64,000 nucleotides of DNA from Variovorax paradoxus (GCA_016806145.1 CP063166.1:3534001-3598000), one strand, 5' to 3'. Positions 10,551 to 19,002 are shown, numbered from the stretch's first letter. Notes: generated by a model not told the origin, from the sequence alone. Numbers and translations: made by a program.

Positions 10551-11311
10551 CGCGCGCCCTCCGGCACCAGATCGGCCACCAGCAGCACATTGGCGAACGG
10601 CGTGCCTTCGCTCATCGGGATGCTTTGCACGCCGAAGCCCAGCCGCTCGAGCAGCGCCGTCCATTCGGCCAGCGGACGGCCCCAGGTCGGCGACACCTTG
10701 TGGCCGCGCACGCGCGTCACGGTGCGGTCGACCCACTGGCTGATCGCGAAGCCGCGGCGGCTCGAGGCATCGCCCACGCGCAGCAGCAGCCGCGCCCGGG
10801 GACTGCCGCCGCGCTGCAAGGCGTCGCGCACACGGCGCAGCACGCCTTCCTGCGCGGCATGGTCCACGTAGTGCAGCACGTCGAGGATCACCACCAGGTC
10901 GCAATCGGGCAGATCGGCCGCGCACATGTCGGCACAGAGCAGCCGCGGCGCGGGCTCGAGATGGCCGATGGACGCTTCGGCGCGCGCCACGTCCTTGGGC
11001 ATCAGCTCGATGCCGGTGTATTCAGCGGCGCTCGGCGTGGCGCCCCAGCCAGCGGGCCAGCGGCCCTGCTGCTGCATGCGGCTCATCGAGGCCAGCAGGC
11101 TCGCGAACAGGCCCTGGCCGCAGCCGATGTCGACCACGCGGCGATGCTGCGCATCGATCAGCCCGCGCTCGAGCAGGCCGCGGAACACCGGATCGCGCCC
11201 GAGCTTGCCGCGCGCGAAATGCCAGGCGAAGCTGCCGCCCTTCCTGTAGGGCTCGGTGGCGGCCTCGTGCAGCTCGCGCCAGGCGCTGTCGGCCGAGAAC
11301 ACGGCGCTCAT
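10547..11311 (-). CDS. Class I SAM-dependent methyltransferase, polyene cluster
   Basis: The 254-residue protein has the SAM-binding motif VVDIGCGQG (residues about 59-67) and the motif LVVILDVLHYVD, typical of class I methyltransferases. In aryl polyene clusters such an enzyme methylates the aromatic head group, so that is the likely role, although the substrate is not visible from sequence. The region ending the protein (TWGRPLAEWTALLERLGF) resembles the cap of O-methyltransferase-like enzymes. Its ATG overlaps the deacetylase stop by 4 bp and its stop overlaps the dehydratase start by 4 bp. Confidence 0.88.
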   Translation of the reverse strand: MSAVFSADSAWRELHEAATEPYRKGGSFAWHFARGKLGRDPVFRGLLERGLIDAQHRRVVDIGCGQGLFASLLASMSRMQQQGRWPAGWGATPSAAEYTGIELMPKDVARAEASIGHLEPAPRLLCADMCAADLPDCDLVVILDVLHYVDHAAQEGVLRRVRDALQRGGSPRARLLLRVGDASSRRGFAISQWVDRTVTRVRGHKVSPTWGRPLAEWTALLERLGFGVQSIPMSEGTPFANVLLVADLVPEGAR

Positions 11312-12129
11312 TCCCGAAGGCCCTCGGGCAGGGTCACGGCGCGCAGTCCATCGGCGCGCAGGCGTTCGAGCAGCAAGGGCAGTACCTCCAGCAATACGGG
11401 TTCTCCACGGGCGGTGCGCGCGGCATTGCCGTCGTGCAGCAGCAGGATGTCGCCGGCCGCCAGGCCGCGCGTCAGGCGCGCCAGCACGCGCTGCGCATCG
11501 CCCTCGCGGGTGTCGAAGCCGCGGCGGGTCCAGCTCACGAGCGACAGGCCGAGCCGGTGCAGCACCGGTTCCAGAAAGGGATTGCGCAGCCCGGCCGGCG
11601 CGCGAAAGCAGCTCGGGCGCTGGCCCGTGACCTCGGCCAGGATCTGCTGCGCCTGCGCGATCTCGCTGGCGAAGCCGCGCGGGCCGAGAAAAGAGAAGTT
11701 GTGCCGGTGCCGCGCCGTGTGGTTCTGGATGCTGTGGCCGCGCGCGACGATCTCGCGCGCCAGCGCCGGCTGGGCCCGCACGCGCTCGGCGATGCAGAAG
11801 AAGGTGGCGCGCTGGCCATGGGCGTCGAGCAGGTCGAGCACGCGCGGCGTCACCGCGGGCTCGGGGCCGTCGTCGATGGTGATCGCCACCTCGCGGCGCG
11901 CGATCGCCGCGGCCGGCAGCCGCGTGACGTTCGGGCCCAGCAGCCGGCTGCGCGGCGTGAGGCCGGCTGCGGTGATCAGCGCATGGTTGAGCACGATCGC
12001 GCCGAGGGCCCAGGGCCAGGCGCCCGGCACCAGCACGCCCGCGCCGACGGCGGCCGCGTGCCAGGCCGCGCTGGCACGGATGGCCGGCGGCCAGGGCCAG
12101 GATTCGGGAGTGACGGGTGCGGTCGACAT
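11308..12129 (-). CDS. Polysaccharide deacetylase (NodB homology), polyene cluster
   Basis: The 273-residue protein has a hydrophobic N-terminal region (residues about 18-55) that probably anchors it in the membrane, then a NodB domain of carbohydrate esterase family 4. Motif 1 is TIDDGPE (catalytic Asp and metal Asp), motif 2 is HSIQNHT (the two metal histidines), motif 3 is RAPAG, and a late LLLHDG segment supplies motif 5. All metal ligands are present. The substrate could be an N-acetyl sugar attached to the exported lipid, but this is inference from position. It lies between the exporter and the methyltransferase, 17 bp after the exporter stop. Confidence 0.9.
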   Translation of the reverse strand: MSTAPVTPESWPWPPAIRASAAWHAAAVGAGVLVPGAWPWALGAIVLNHALITAAGLTPRSRLLGPNVTRLPAAAIARREVAITIDDGPEPAVTPRVLDLLDAHGQRATFFCIAERVRAQPALAREIVARGHSIQNHTARHRHNFSFLGPRGFASEIAQAQQILAEVTGQRPSCFRAPAGLRNPFLEPVLHRLGLSLVSWTRRGFDTREGDAQRVLARLTRGLAAGDILLLHDGNAARTARGEPVLLEVLPLLLERLRADGLRAVTLPEGLRE

Positions 12130-12145
12130 GGCGCGGGATTGTGCG

Positions 12146-14575
12146 TCAGCCGCGCGCGCCGCCGCCCGAAGACCCCGTCTCGCCCGCGGGTGGTGCCGCG
12201 GGCGGCGTCACGCGGCGCGCGAAGGCCGCCGACAGCAGCAGCGCGAGCAGCGCGCCCGGCGCCACCACGCGGCCGATCGAGGACAGCGCGGGAATGTCGG
12301 AGATCGCGATCAGCCCGAACGAGACCACGGTCGTCAGGTTGGCGAGCATCAGCGAGGCCAGTGTGTCCTCGTCGGCCCGGCCCGTGGTGCGCAGCTGGTC
12401 GAAGAACAGCGCGTAGTTCGAGCCCACCGCCACGATCAGCAGCAGTCCCACCAGGTGCAGGATGCCGAGCGCGGCCTGCATCACGGCCATGCCGCCGAGC
12501 GTGAGCATCACGGCGAACAGCAGTGGCTGGCACACCGCCAGCAGGCGCCGGCCCGAGCGCAGGTAGATGCCCAGCAGCACGACCACGGCCAGCGCGCCCA
12601 GCAGCACCTGCACGAAGGCCTCGTGAAGGTAGCGCTGGTAGAGGCTGCCGAGCTCGCGGCCCACGTCGACCACCTGCACCTCGGGCACGCCGGCGAGCGC
12701 GGCCTCGAGCTTCGCCTGCTCGAACTTCGGTCCCGGATGCAGCGCGATCAGCGTCGACCAGCCGCCGCCCGGGCGTTCGTACATCAGCGAGCTGATCACT
12801 GCGCGCAGCGGGCCTTCGCGGAGTTCGTCGAGCTGCACCGGCTTGAGCTGACGCGCGGCCTCGACGTCGGCCACGAAAGGGGCGAGCCGGCTGGCCGGCA
12901 GCGGCAGGCCCTGCGTGGCCTCGGCCAGGCGGGTGCGCAGGGTGTCGGCATCGGGCAGGCTCGCCAGGCGCGCCTGCTGGGCCGCGATGCTCGGCAGCAC
13001 GCGCGTCACGGTCTCGAAGCCGCCGAGCTCGCCGCGGTCGACCAGCGCATTGAGCCTGGCGCTCGCGGCCTCGTTGTTGCGCAGCGCCGCCTGGGCGTCG
13101 GCACCATTGGCCATCACGATGATGCCGCCGTCGCTGGTGCCGATGTCGTTGCGCAGCATCTCGTCGAGCTGCTGCTGCGCGCGCGGCACCGGGCTCATCG
13201 CGCTGAGATCGGCGCGCCACAGGTGGCCGCCCTGCCACAGCACCAGCGCCACCGCGGCCACGCCCAACGCGGCCAGCGGCCAGCGAAGGCGCGGCAGGTT
13301 GCGCACCATCAGGCCGGCGAAGCTTGCCATCTGGCGCCGCATGCCCATGCCGGTGGCGCCGTCGGGCGCGAGCATCGGCAGCGCGTAGCGGGTGGCGACG
13401 GCGGCCGCGACCAGGCCCGCGATCGAGAACACGCCGAGCTGGGCCAGGCCCGGGAAGCCCGAGAACACCAGCGCCGCGAAGCCGCAGACCGAGGTCAGCA
13501 GGCCGATGCGCACCGTGGGCCAGTGCACCGTGCGCCAGCGCTGCCAGCCGGTGCCGGGCACGGCGGCGCCGCGCGCCTGGATCAGGTAGTAGATGGCGTA
13601 GTCGACGGTCTCGCCGATCAGCGTGCTGCCGAAGCCCAGCGTGAGCCCGTGCACCGAACCGAAGACCCAGCTGACCGCCGCGGTGCCGATCACCACGCCG
13701 GTGGCCACCGGCAGGAAGGCGATCACCAGCGCGCGCGGCGAGGCGAAGGCCAGCAGCAGCAGCCCGCCCATGACGATGCCGCCGACGATCGCGAGATGGA
13801 TCGCCTCGGTCTTGATCTTGTCGCGGCTGAGCACCGAGAACACCGGCGGGCCAGTCAGCAGCAGTTGCGGCTTCGCTTCGCCCAGGTCGCGCGTGGCCGC
13901 CTCGTGGGCCGCGTGCACGCGCGCGATCGCCACCGCCTGCGCGTCGAGGTCGCTGCCGGCGGCGCGCGTGGTCAGGATCATCAGCGCGCGCGGCGCGGTG
14001 CGCGACATCCACACGCCGTCCTCGCTGCGCGGCGCGCTGGCCGGCACCAGCTCCTCGGCGATGCGCGTGGTCTCGCCCGTGGGGTCGCGGTCGAGGAAGG
14101 GCTTGATCACGTTGCCGGCCGGCGTGCCGAGCAGCGACAGCGTCTCGTTGATCGCGTCGCGCAGGCCCTCGACCGTGAAACGCTCGGGCGCCACGCCCGG
14201 CGAGAGCTGGTAGCGGTGCTGGAACACCCAGGTGCCGGCCTCGGTCCAGTCGCCGGTGTCGCCGTTCTGGATCAGGTCGAACAGCTGGCTCTCGCGCATG
14301 CTCTTCGCCATCGCGCGCGACACCTGCGCGCGCGCCTCGGGCGTGCCGCCCTCGAGGCCCAGCATCAGGGTGCGCGAGGCCACGCCGCTTTGCAGCTGCT
14401 CGATCAGCACGCGCTGGCGCGCATCCGGGCTCTTGGGCAGGAAGGCCGACAGGTCGGCGTTGAACTGGGTGCGCGAGATCTCGAACACGCCGGCCAGCAG
14501 CAGCGCCACCCAGACCAGCAGCACGACCGCGCGGCGCTGCCAGCTCGGCGGCCCCTGCGGCGCGGTCGCGCTCAC
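12146..14575 (-). CDS. MMPL/RND-family exporter, polyene lipid export
   Basis: This 809-residue inner-membrane protein has the duplicated RND layout: one N-terminal helix (residues about 15-35), a periplasmic loop, a bundle of helices around 270-420, a second helix near 445-465 and periplasmic loop, and a C-terminal bundle (about 655-790). The intramembrane motifs GETVDYAIYYL in the first half and GSNYALFFDQ in the second are those of the MMPL subfamily that moves lipids and pigments across the membrane. It starts with GTG at 14575 in a GTGA context: the TGA at 14574-14572 is the expected stop of the preceding LolA-like gene. It corresponds to the exporter of aryl polyene clusters. Confidence 0.92.
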   Translation of the reverse strand: MSATAPQGPPSWQRRAVVLLVWVALLLAGVFEISRTQFNADLSAFLPKSPDARQRVLIEQLQSGVASRTLMLGLEGGTPEARAQVSRAMAKSMRESQLFDLIQNGDTGDWTEAGTWVFQHRYQLSPGVAPERFTVEGLRDAINETLSLLGTPAGNVIKPFLDRDPTGETTRIAEELVPASAPRSEDGVWMSRTAPRALMILTTRAAGSDLDAQAVAIARVHAAHEAATRDLGEAKPQLLLTGPPVFSVLSRDKIKTEAIHLAIVGGIVMGGLLLLAFASPRALVIAFLPVATGVVIGTAAVSWVFGSVHGLTLGFGSTLIGETVDYAIYYLIQARGAAVPGTGWQRWRTVHWPTVRIGLLTSVCGFAALVFSGFPGLAQLGVFSIAGLVAAAVATRYALPMLAPDGATGMGMRRQMASFAGLMVRNLPRLRWPLAALGVAAVALVLWQGGHLWRADLSAMSPVPRAQQQLDEMLRNDIGTSDGGIIVMANGADAQAALRNNEAASARLNALVDRGELGGFETVTRVLPSIAAQQARLASLPDADTLRTRLAEATQGLPLPASRLAPFVADVEAARQLKPVQLDELREGPLRAVISSLMYERPGGGWSTLIALHPGPKFEQAKLEAALAGVPEVQVVDVGRELGSLYQRYLHEAFVQVLLGALAVVVLLGIYLRSGRRLLAVCQPLLFAVMLTLGGMAVMQAALGILHLVGLLLIVAVGSNYALFFDQLRTTGRADEDTLASLMLANLTTVVSFGLIAISDIPALSSIGRVVAPGALLALLLSAAFARRVTPPAAPPAGETGSSGGGARG

Positions 14576-15206
14576 GGCGTGGCGCGCCCGGCCGGCGCCG
14601 CCGCCGGCCGGGGGCGGCCGCGGGACGGTCGGGCACGATGTTCATCACCGAGCGGTCGCCGCCGACGAACTCCATCTCGAGCCCGAGCACGTCGCTCGCG
14701 CGCCCGCTGATGCGCATGCTGCGCACCTGGGCCGCGAGCCGGCTGTCGATCGGCGTCAGGTCGAGCGCCCACTGGCTGGCCGAACCGGTCACGGTGCTGC
14801 GGAAATAGCGCTGCAGCGTGCTGCCGTCGCCGCTGAGCGTGCCGCGCATGGCTTCGACCAGGCCCAGCAGTTCGGGCATGCTGTCGAGCGCCAGCGTGCG
14901 GTTGCGGCCGCCGCGCGACAGGGTCAGCGTGTTGCCCTCGACCGCCATGGTCTCGACGCGCGGCGACAAGGTGCGGCGCACCAGCTTGTCGGGCGCGTCG
15001 AAGCTCAGGGTGCCGCGCGCATCGAGCGGGCCTTCGAGGCCGTGCACGAAGCGCTGCTCGGTGAAGCGGGCCTCGCCGCTCTTCTGCTTGGCCAGCAGGC
15101 CCATCAGTTCGTTGAGGTCGAAGGCCCAGGCCGGTGCGGCGCCGAAGGCCAGCACCAGCAGCAGCGCCTGGAAGAACCGTTCAAGCCGCCGCGGGCGCAT
15201 CTGCAT
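14572..15206 (-). CDS. LolA-like outer-membrane carrier protein, frameshifted at its 3' end
   Basis: The product resembles LolA and the LolA-related proteins of polyene clusters, periplasmic carriers of lipid-linked cargo. It has a signal peptide (RLERFFQALLLVLAFGAAPAWA spans the first ~26 residues), then FDLNELMGLLAKQKSGEARF and FTEQRFVHGLEGPLDARG-type motifs of the LolA fold. The reading frame is intact to VMNIVPDRPAAAP, after which it does not stop but runs on antisense-like through the exporter gene. One extra base in the G run at 14610-14614 (plus strand) would move it into the frame ending PAAAPAGRATP and TGA at 14572, exactly overlapping the exporter GTG. So this is either a real 3' frameshift or a homopolymer sequencing error. 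Start is 15206 or the ATG at 15200. Confidence 0.75.
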
Positions 15207-16227
15207 CTTCGAGCCAGAAATCATGGAAATTGAACCAGTTGTAGGGGTAGGCGCGGCACAGCGCCTCCAGGCGCGCCACATAGGCTTCGACCGCGGCGCG
15301 GATCAGCCGTTCGCGCTCGGCGGCATCGGCCGGGCGCTGGCCGAAGTCGGCCAGGCGTTCGAAGCGGACATCGTAGCGCGCACCGCCGTGGTAGACCCCG
15401 GCCATGAAGAACACCGGCCGCCGCAGCAGCGCCGCGAGCCGGAACGGCCCGTCGTTGAAGCTGGCGTCGCGGCCCAGGAACGGCAGCACGATGTTGTTGC
15501 CGCGCTGCTGCGCGGGCTGGTCCTCGCTGCCCGGCAGCGTGCGGTCGGCCAGCATGCCGCCCATGCCGCCGCCGTCGAGCCAGTCGCGCAGCGCGAGCAT
15601 CGAATGCGGCCGGCCCAGCGCGATCACATGGGGCCGCGCCTCGGGCAAGCTGATCGCGTTGAGGATGGCGGTGATGCGCTGCGCGTTGTCGGGGTACATC
15701 AGCATCGCGAGGCGCATGCGCGCCTCGTCGGGCTGCTGGCGCTTGCAGGCACCCATGGCCTCGAAGCTGCCCACGTGCGCGCCGAGCAGGAAGGCGCCGC
15801 GCCCCTCGAGCGCCGCGCTCTCGAGCTCGACCTGGCCGTCCATGCGGAAGTCGAACAGGTCCATGCGCCCGCGCAGGAAATACACCCGGTCGAGCACCGT
15901 CGAGGCGAAGGCATGCAGCAGCTTGAAGCCGTCGACCCAGCCGGCCCGCGGGCCGATGGCGCGGAACAGGTAGCGCTTGATGTGGCGCCGCGGCGTGGGC
16001 GCGAACAGCAGGAAATACAGCGCGATCGGCGGCAGCAGCAGCCGCGTGACGCGGCGGCCGAAGAAGATCGCCATGAAGCAGATGAAGCGCAGCGCGAGCA
16101 TGTTGCTGCGCTCGGGGGCGCGGGTCCAGTCGGCCGCGTCGGCGGAGGCGGCGGGAGTGGCGCCCGCGGGCGGCGCGGTCCGGGCCGCGGCGTTCACCGC
16201 GCGGGTCTCGGCCTCGGTGTGCTTCAT
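15181..16227 (-). CDS. LpxL/HtrB-type lysophospholipid-like acyltransferase, polyene cluster
   Basis: The 348-residue protein has an alanine/proline-rich N-terminus to about residue 35, one or two membrane segments (RLLLPPIALYFLLFAP, about 62-77), and an acyltransferase domain with the HxxxxE motif in GAHVGSFEAMG. Later motifs LDGGGMGGMLADR and FLGRDASFNDGPFRLAALL match the LpxL family. It should move an acyl chain from ACP or CoA to a membrane-bound acceptor. Its ATG overlaps the stop of the ligase gene by one base (TGATG), and its 3' end overlaps the LolA-like gene by about 20 bp. It is the acyltransferase expected in an aryl polyene locus. Confidence 0.9.
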   Translation of the reverse strand: MKHTEAETRAVNAAARTAPPAGATPAASADAADWTRAPERSNMLALRFICFMAIFFGRRVTRLLLPPIALYFLLFAPTPRRHIKRYLFRAIGPRAGWVDGFKLLHAFASTVLDRVYFLRGRMDLFDFRMDGQVELESAALEGRGAFLLGAHVGSFEAMGACKRQQPDEARMRLAMLMYPDNAQRITAILNAISLPEARPHVIALGRPHSMLALRDWLDGGGMGGMLADRTLPGSEDQPAQQRGNNIVLPFLGRDASFNDGPFRLAALLRRPVFFMAGVYHGGARYDVRFERLADFGQRPADAAERERLIRAAVEAYVARLEALCRAYPYNWFNFHDFWLEDADAPAAA

Positions 16228-17942
16228 CACGGCGACTCTGCCACGGGCGTCCAGCGGCCGGTGACGGCCACCACGCCGTCGCAGCGCACGTCGAAGCGCA
16301 CACCGCCGCCGCCGGCCTCGGGATTCAGCTCGATCGCCAGCGCGGCGCCCGGGCGCACCGGCGCCAGGAACTTGGCCGCCGCCAGCGTGGGATGGGTGCC
16401 GAGCCGGGCCAGCAGCGCCGGCACGCGGCGGATCGCCTCCTGCACCTCGGCCAGCACCAGCGCGCCGGGCAGCAGCGGCTGGCCGGGAAAGTGGCCGGCG
16501 AACGCCGGATGGTCGACCGGCACCGTGTGCACGAGCCGCACCGGCGTGTCGTCCTCGGCCAGCTGCGCCAGCGCGAACTCGCGCAGCGCGCGCACCGTGA
16601 GCTTGCCCGTGCCCTCGCGCGGAAAACGCTTCACGTGCACCACGCGCCGCGGCACAAACACCGGCTCGAGCCGTTGCCGCAGCGCGCCCACGATGGCCGC
16701 CGCCGTGAGCTCGGGCGCCACCACGAAGGCGATCGGCCGCACCACGCCATCGGCCACCTCGTCGGGCAGCCAGAAGGCGCCGTCGTCCACGCCCGGAATG
16801 CTGTTGAGGTGGTAGTTGAGGTGGGCCAGCGAACTGCGCCGGCCGGCCACGTGGATCAGGTCGTTGGCGCGGCCGAACAGCCGGAAGCGGCGTTCGTCGA
16901 GCAGCTCGAGCACGTCGGCCATCGGCGTCGGCTCGGGCAGGAAGTCGCCGCTGAAGATGAAGCGCTCGTTGCCGTCCTCGCCGCCGGGCTCGGCATGCAC
17001 GCGGATCTGGCCGAAGGTCTCCCAGACCTCGGTCTCGGTGGTGCGGCGCATCGCGACCTGGCCCGATTCGGTGCTGCCGTAGATCTCGAGCAGCACGCCG
17101 TGCAGCGCCTGCTCGGCCTGGGCGGCGAGCTGCGGCGACAGCGGCGCGGTGGCCGAGAGGATCAGGTCGACCTCGGGCAGCGCGATGCCCGACAGCAGCA
17201 GCGTCTTGAGGTGGAACGGCGTGGTCACCAGCGCGCGCGGCCGCGGCACCGAGGCCAGGGCCTGCGCCACGTCGGCCGGGAAGAAGGGCCGGCCGCTGTC
17301 GAAGGCGGCGCCGCCGAGCATGGCCAGCAGCACCGAGGATTCGAGCCCGTAGCTGTGCTGCACCGGCACCGTGGCGACCAGGGTCAGGCCCGCGAGCGAA
17401 GGCAGATCGAGCACGCGGCACAGGCGTTCCACCGCCACCGCCACGTCGCCCGTGAGGGTGCCCCAGGTCTTGGCATGCGGCTGGGGTGCGCCGGTGGAGC
17501 CCGAGGTCAGCAGGCTGGCCGCGTGGCGTGCGGCGTCGATCATCGGCACGGCGGCCAGGTCCGCCGCCTCGGCGGGCGACGGGCCGGCGCTTTTCTCGAT
17601 CACCACGCGCGCCATGCCGGGCGTCTGCAGCGACGGGTCGTCGACCAGCGCGAACAGCCCGCCGCCATGCGATTCGCGCAGCCGCGACAGCGTGTCGGCG
17701 CGCGCATCGGGCGGCAGCAGGCTGGCGTGGCCGCGCACCAGGGCCGCAGCCATGCCGACGATGAAGTCGTAGCGGTCGGAACAGAGATTGACCGCGGCGC
17801 CGTGGGCCGGCAGTTGCGGCGCGAGGCGGGCCACGTCGGCCAGGAACTGGCGCGTGCTCAGCGGCACGCCGGCGCGCCAGGCGAGCGGCGCATCGGGATC
17901 GCGGTCGGCAAGCAGCGGCAGCAGGCCAGGATTCGGTGTCAC
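16227..17942 (-). CDS. Acyl-ACP/CoA ligase fused to a FabZ-like dehydratase (ApeH-ApeI type)
   Basis: The 571-residue protein joins two activities. Residues about 1-440 form an AMP-forming ligase with the A3 motif SGSTGAPQP, EIYGSTESGQ (A5) and the C-terminal hinge and lysine region PREGTGKLTVRALR (A10). Residues about 455-571 form a hotdog dehydratase with the FabZ signature VDHPAFAGHFPGQPLLPG. In E. coli aryl polyene loci these are separate proteins, ApeH and ApeI. The fused enzyme could load an aromatic starter on ACP and dehydrate chain intermediates. The start is a GTG at 17942 preceded by a GAGGAAAAGG ribosome site; longer frames upstream would run into the preceding gene. It overlaps the acyltransferase start by one base. 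Confidence 0.88.
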   Translation of the reverse strand: MTPNPGLLPLLADRDPDAPLAWRAGVPLSTRQFLADVARLAPQLPAHGAAVNLCSDRYDFIVGMAAALVRGHASLLPPDARADTLSRLRESHGGGLFALVDDPSLQTPGMARVVIEKSAGPSPAEAADLAAVPMIDAARHAASLLTSGSTGAPQPHAKTWGTLTGDVAVAVERLCRVLDLPSLAGLTLVATVPVQHSYGLESSVLLAMLGGAAFDSGRPFFPADVAQALASVPRPRALVTTPFHLKTLLLSGIALPEVDLILSATAPLSPQLAAQAEQALHGVLLEIYGSTESGQVAMRRTTETEVWETFGQIRVHAEPGGEDGNERFIFSGDFLPEPTPMADVLELLDERRFRLFGRANDLIHVAGRRSSLAHLNYHLNSIPGVDDGAFWLPDEVADGVVRPIAFVVAPELTAAAIVGALRQRLEPVFVPRRVVHVKRFPREGTGKLTVRALREFALAQLAEDDTPVRLVHTVPVDHPAFAGHFPGQPLLPGALVLAEVQEAIRRVPALLARLGTHPTLAAAKFLAPVRPGAALAIELNPEAGGGGVRFDVRCDGVVAVTGRWTPVAESP

Positions 17943-17988
17943 GCGGTGCCTTTTCCTCTTTCGTGTCGGTCCGCCGGGCCGGCGGAAT

Positions 17989-18639
17989 TCAGCGCGGGCC
18001 GCCGCCGGCGCTGCTGTCGGCCGACGAACTGCCGTAGAAGGCGCGCACCGCATCGACCATGCGGGCGCGCTCGAACTCGGGGTGCAGCCGGTAGCGCAGC
18101 AGGTGTTCGCCGACGAACAGCAGCGCCACGCTGGCGGGCGTCAGCACATTCGCCAGCAGCGACCAGGCCGAGAACGACAGCGTGAGGTAGACCACGATCG
18201 ACGACAGCACCACCAGCGCGAAATAGCCGGTCCAGATGCGCGTGAGCTGCGTGGTGTAGGCGCGCATCGCGCCGCGCAGCGGATGCACGCGCTGCGCGAA
18301 CTGGGTGATCAGCGGCGTGCTGTCGCCGCGCAAGGTGGAGCCGAACCAGCCGCACAGCAAGGCATTGATGGCCACGTGCTGGAACACGTAGAGCCGGTTG
18401 GTGTCGCCCGCCTCGCCGCTGAGCACCAGCGCGAAGCCCGCCAGGCCCAGCGCGACCACCGCGGCGAAGCCCCAGCGACCGAAGCGGCTGGCGGCGAAGC
18501 CCATGGCGGCGAGCCACAGCGGCCCCAGCAGCACGACCACCGCCCACGGCTCGGTGGCGTGGAACAGCATCATCCAGTGGGAAGCACCGGCATAGGCCAC
18601 CCCCACCAGCAGCAGGAGCGCCAGGCGCCATCGTGACAT
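17989..18639 (-). CDS. Multi-spanning membrane protein, COG4648/ApeG-like
   Basis: The 216-residue protein has about six hydrophobic segments: near residues 6-26, 31-49, 56-74, a weaker one at 84-100, and a pair at 137-160 and 163-180. It ends with a charged tail that includes VDAVRAFYGSS. It resembles the predicted membrane protein of COG4648 found next to the ACP and ligase genes of aryl polyene and xanthomonadin clusters (ApeG in E. coli). Its biochemical role is unknown. It begins 5 bp after the ACP stop codon and ends 46 bp before the ligase GTG. Confidence 0.82.
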   Translation of the reverse strand: MSRWRLALLLLVGVAYAGASHWMMLFHATEPWAVVVLLGPLWLAAMGFAASRFGRWGFAAVVALGLAGFALVLSGEAGDTNRLYVFQHVAINALLCGWFGSTLRGDSTPLITQFAQRVHPLRGAMRAYTTQLTRIWTGYFALVVLSSIVVYLTLSFSAWSLLANVLTPASVALLFVGEHLLRYRLHPEFERARMVDAVRAFYGSSSADSSAGGGPR

Positions 18640-18644
18640 GGGGT

Positions 18645-18950
18645 TCAGGCCGCGCGGTTCTGTGCGACGTGGGCCGCGAGCGTGCGCAACGACTGGAAGA
18701 TCTGCTGGTTGCGTTCGTCGTCCGAACGCAGCTGGAAGCCATAGCGGCGCGAGACTTCGAGCGCGACCTCGAGGATGTCGATCGAATCGAGGCCGAGGCC
18801 TTCGCCATACAGCGGATCGGTCGGGACGATGTCGGCCGGTGCCACCTCGAGATTGAGCGCGTTCACCAGCAGCACGGCCAGTTCCTGCTCGATCGGCGAC
18901 TGTTCGGCATCGCCATCGGCGGGAATGGGGGGCTGAGCAGTCGAAGACAA
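18645..18950 (-). CDS. Acyl carrier protein of the polyene cluster
   Basis: The 101-residue protein is an acyl carrier protein with the phosphopantetheine attachment motif GLDSIDILE; the serine carries the prosthetic group. An N-terminal extension of about 15 residues (TAQPPIPADGDAEQ) precedes the helical bundle. It starts with TTG at 18950, chosen because a perfect GGAGG lies 6 bases upstream and there is no ATG or GTG that would give a full domain. It is the first gene of the ten-gene cluster and follows a promoter with a consensus -10. Only one ACP is encoded here, while typical aryl polyene loci have two. Confidence 0.88.
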   Translation of the reverse strand: MSSTAQPPIPADGDAEQSPIEQELAVLLVNALNLEVAPADIVPTDPLYGEGLGLDSIDILEVALEVSRRYGFQLRSDDERNQQIFQSLRTLAAHVAQNRAA

Positions 18951-18996
18951 GAAAAACCTCCAGAAACTTTTTGCCGCAAGGGCGCGTGGGCCGTGG

Positions 18997-19002
18997 ATTA
19001 TA
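18997..19002 (-). promoter_or_regulatory. Consensus -10 (TATAAT) for the polyene cluster
   Basis: On the minus strand a perfect TATAAT lies 47 bp upstream of the ACP start codon, leaving a leader of about 40 nt with the GGAGG ribosome site at its end. No good -35 is seen at 16-18 bases further upstream (the sequence there is near GCCAGTC), so an activator may be needed. Evidence is the hexamer and its position only. Confidence 0.5.

Noticed and set aside
10625..14710. Very long plus-strand frame (1361 codons) across methyltransferase, deacetylase and exporter genes
   Set aside because: It crosses several clear minus-strand genes with recognised domains and has low-complexity Arg/His/Ala sequence.
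11976..15281. Single 1101-codon protein starting with the LolA-like gene
   Set aside because: After about residue 235 (near 14610) it reads the exporter gene in a wrong frame with Arg/Ala-rich sequence; a frameshift at 14610-14614 is a better explanation.
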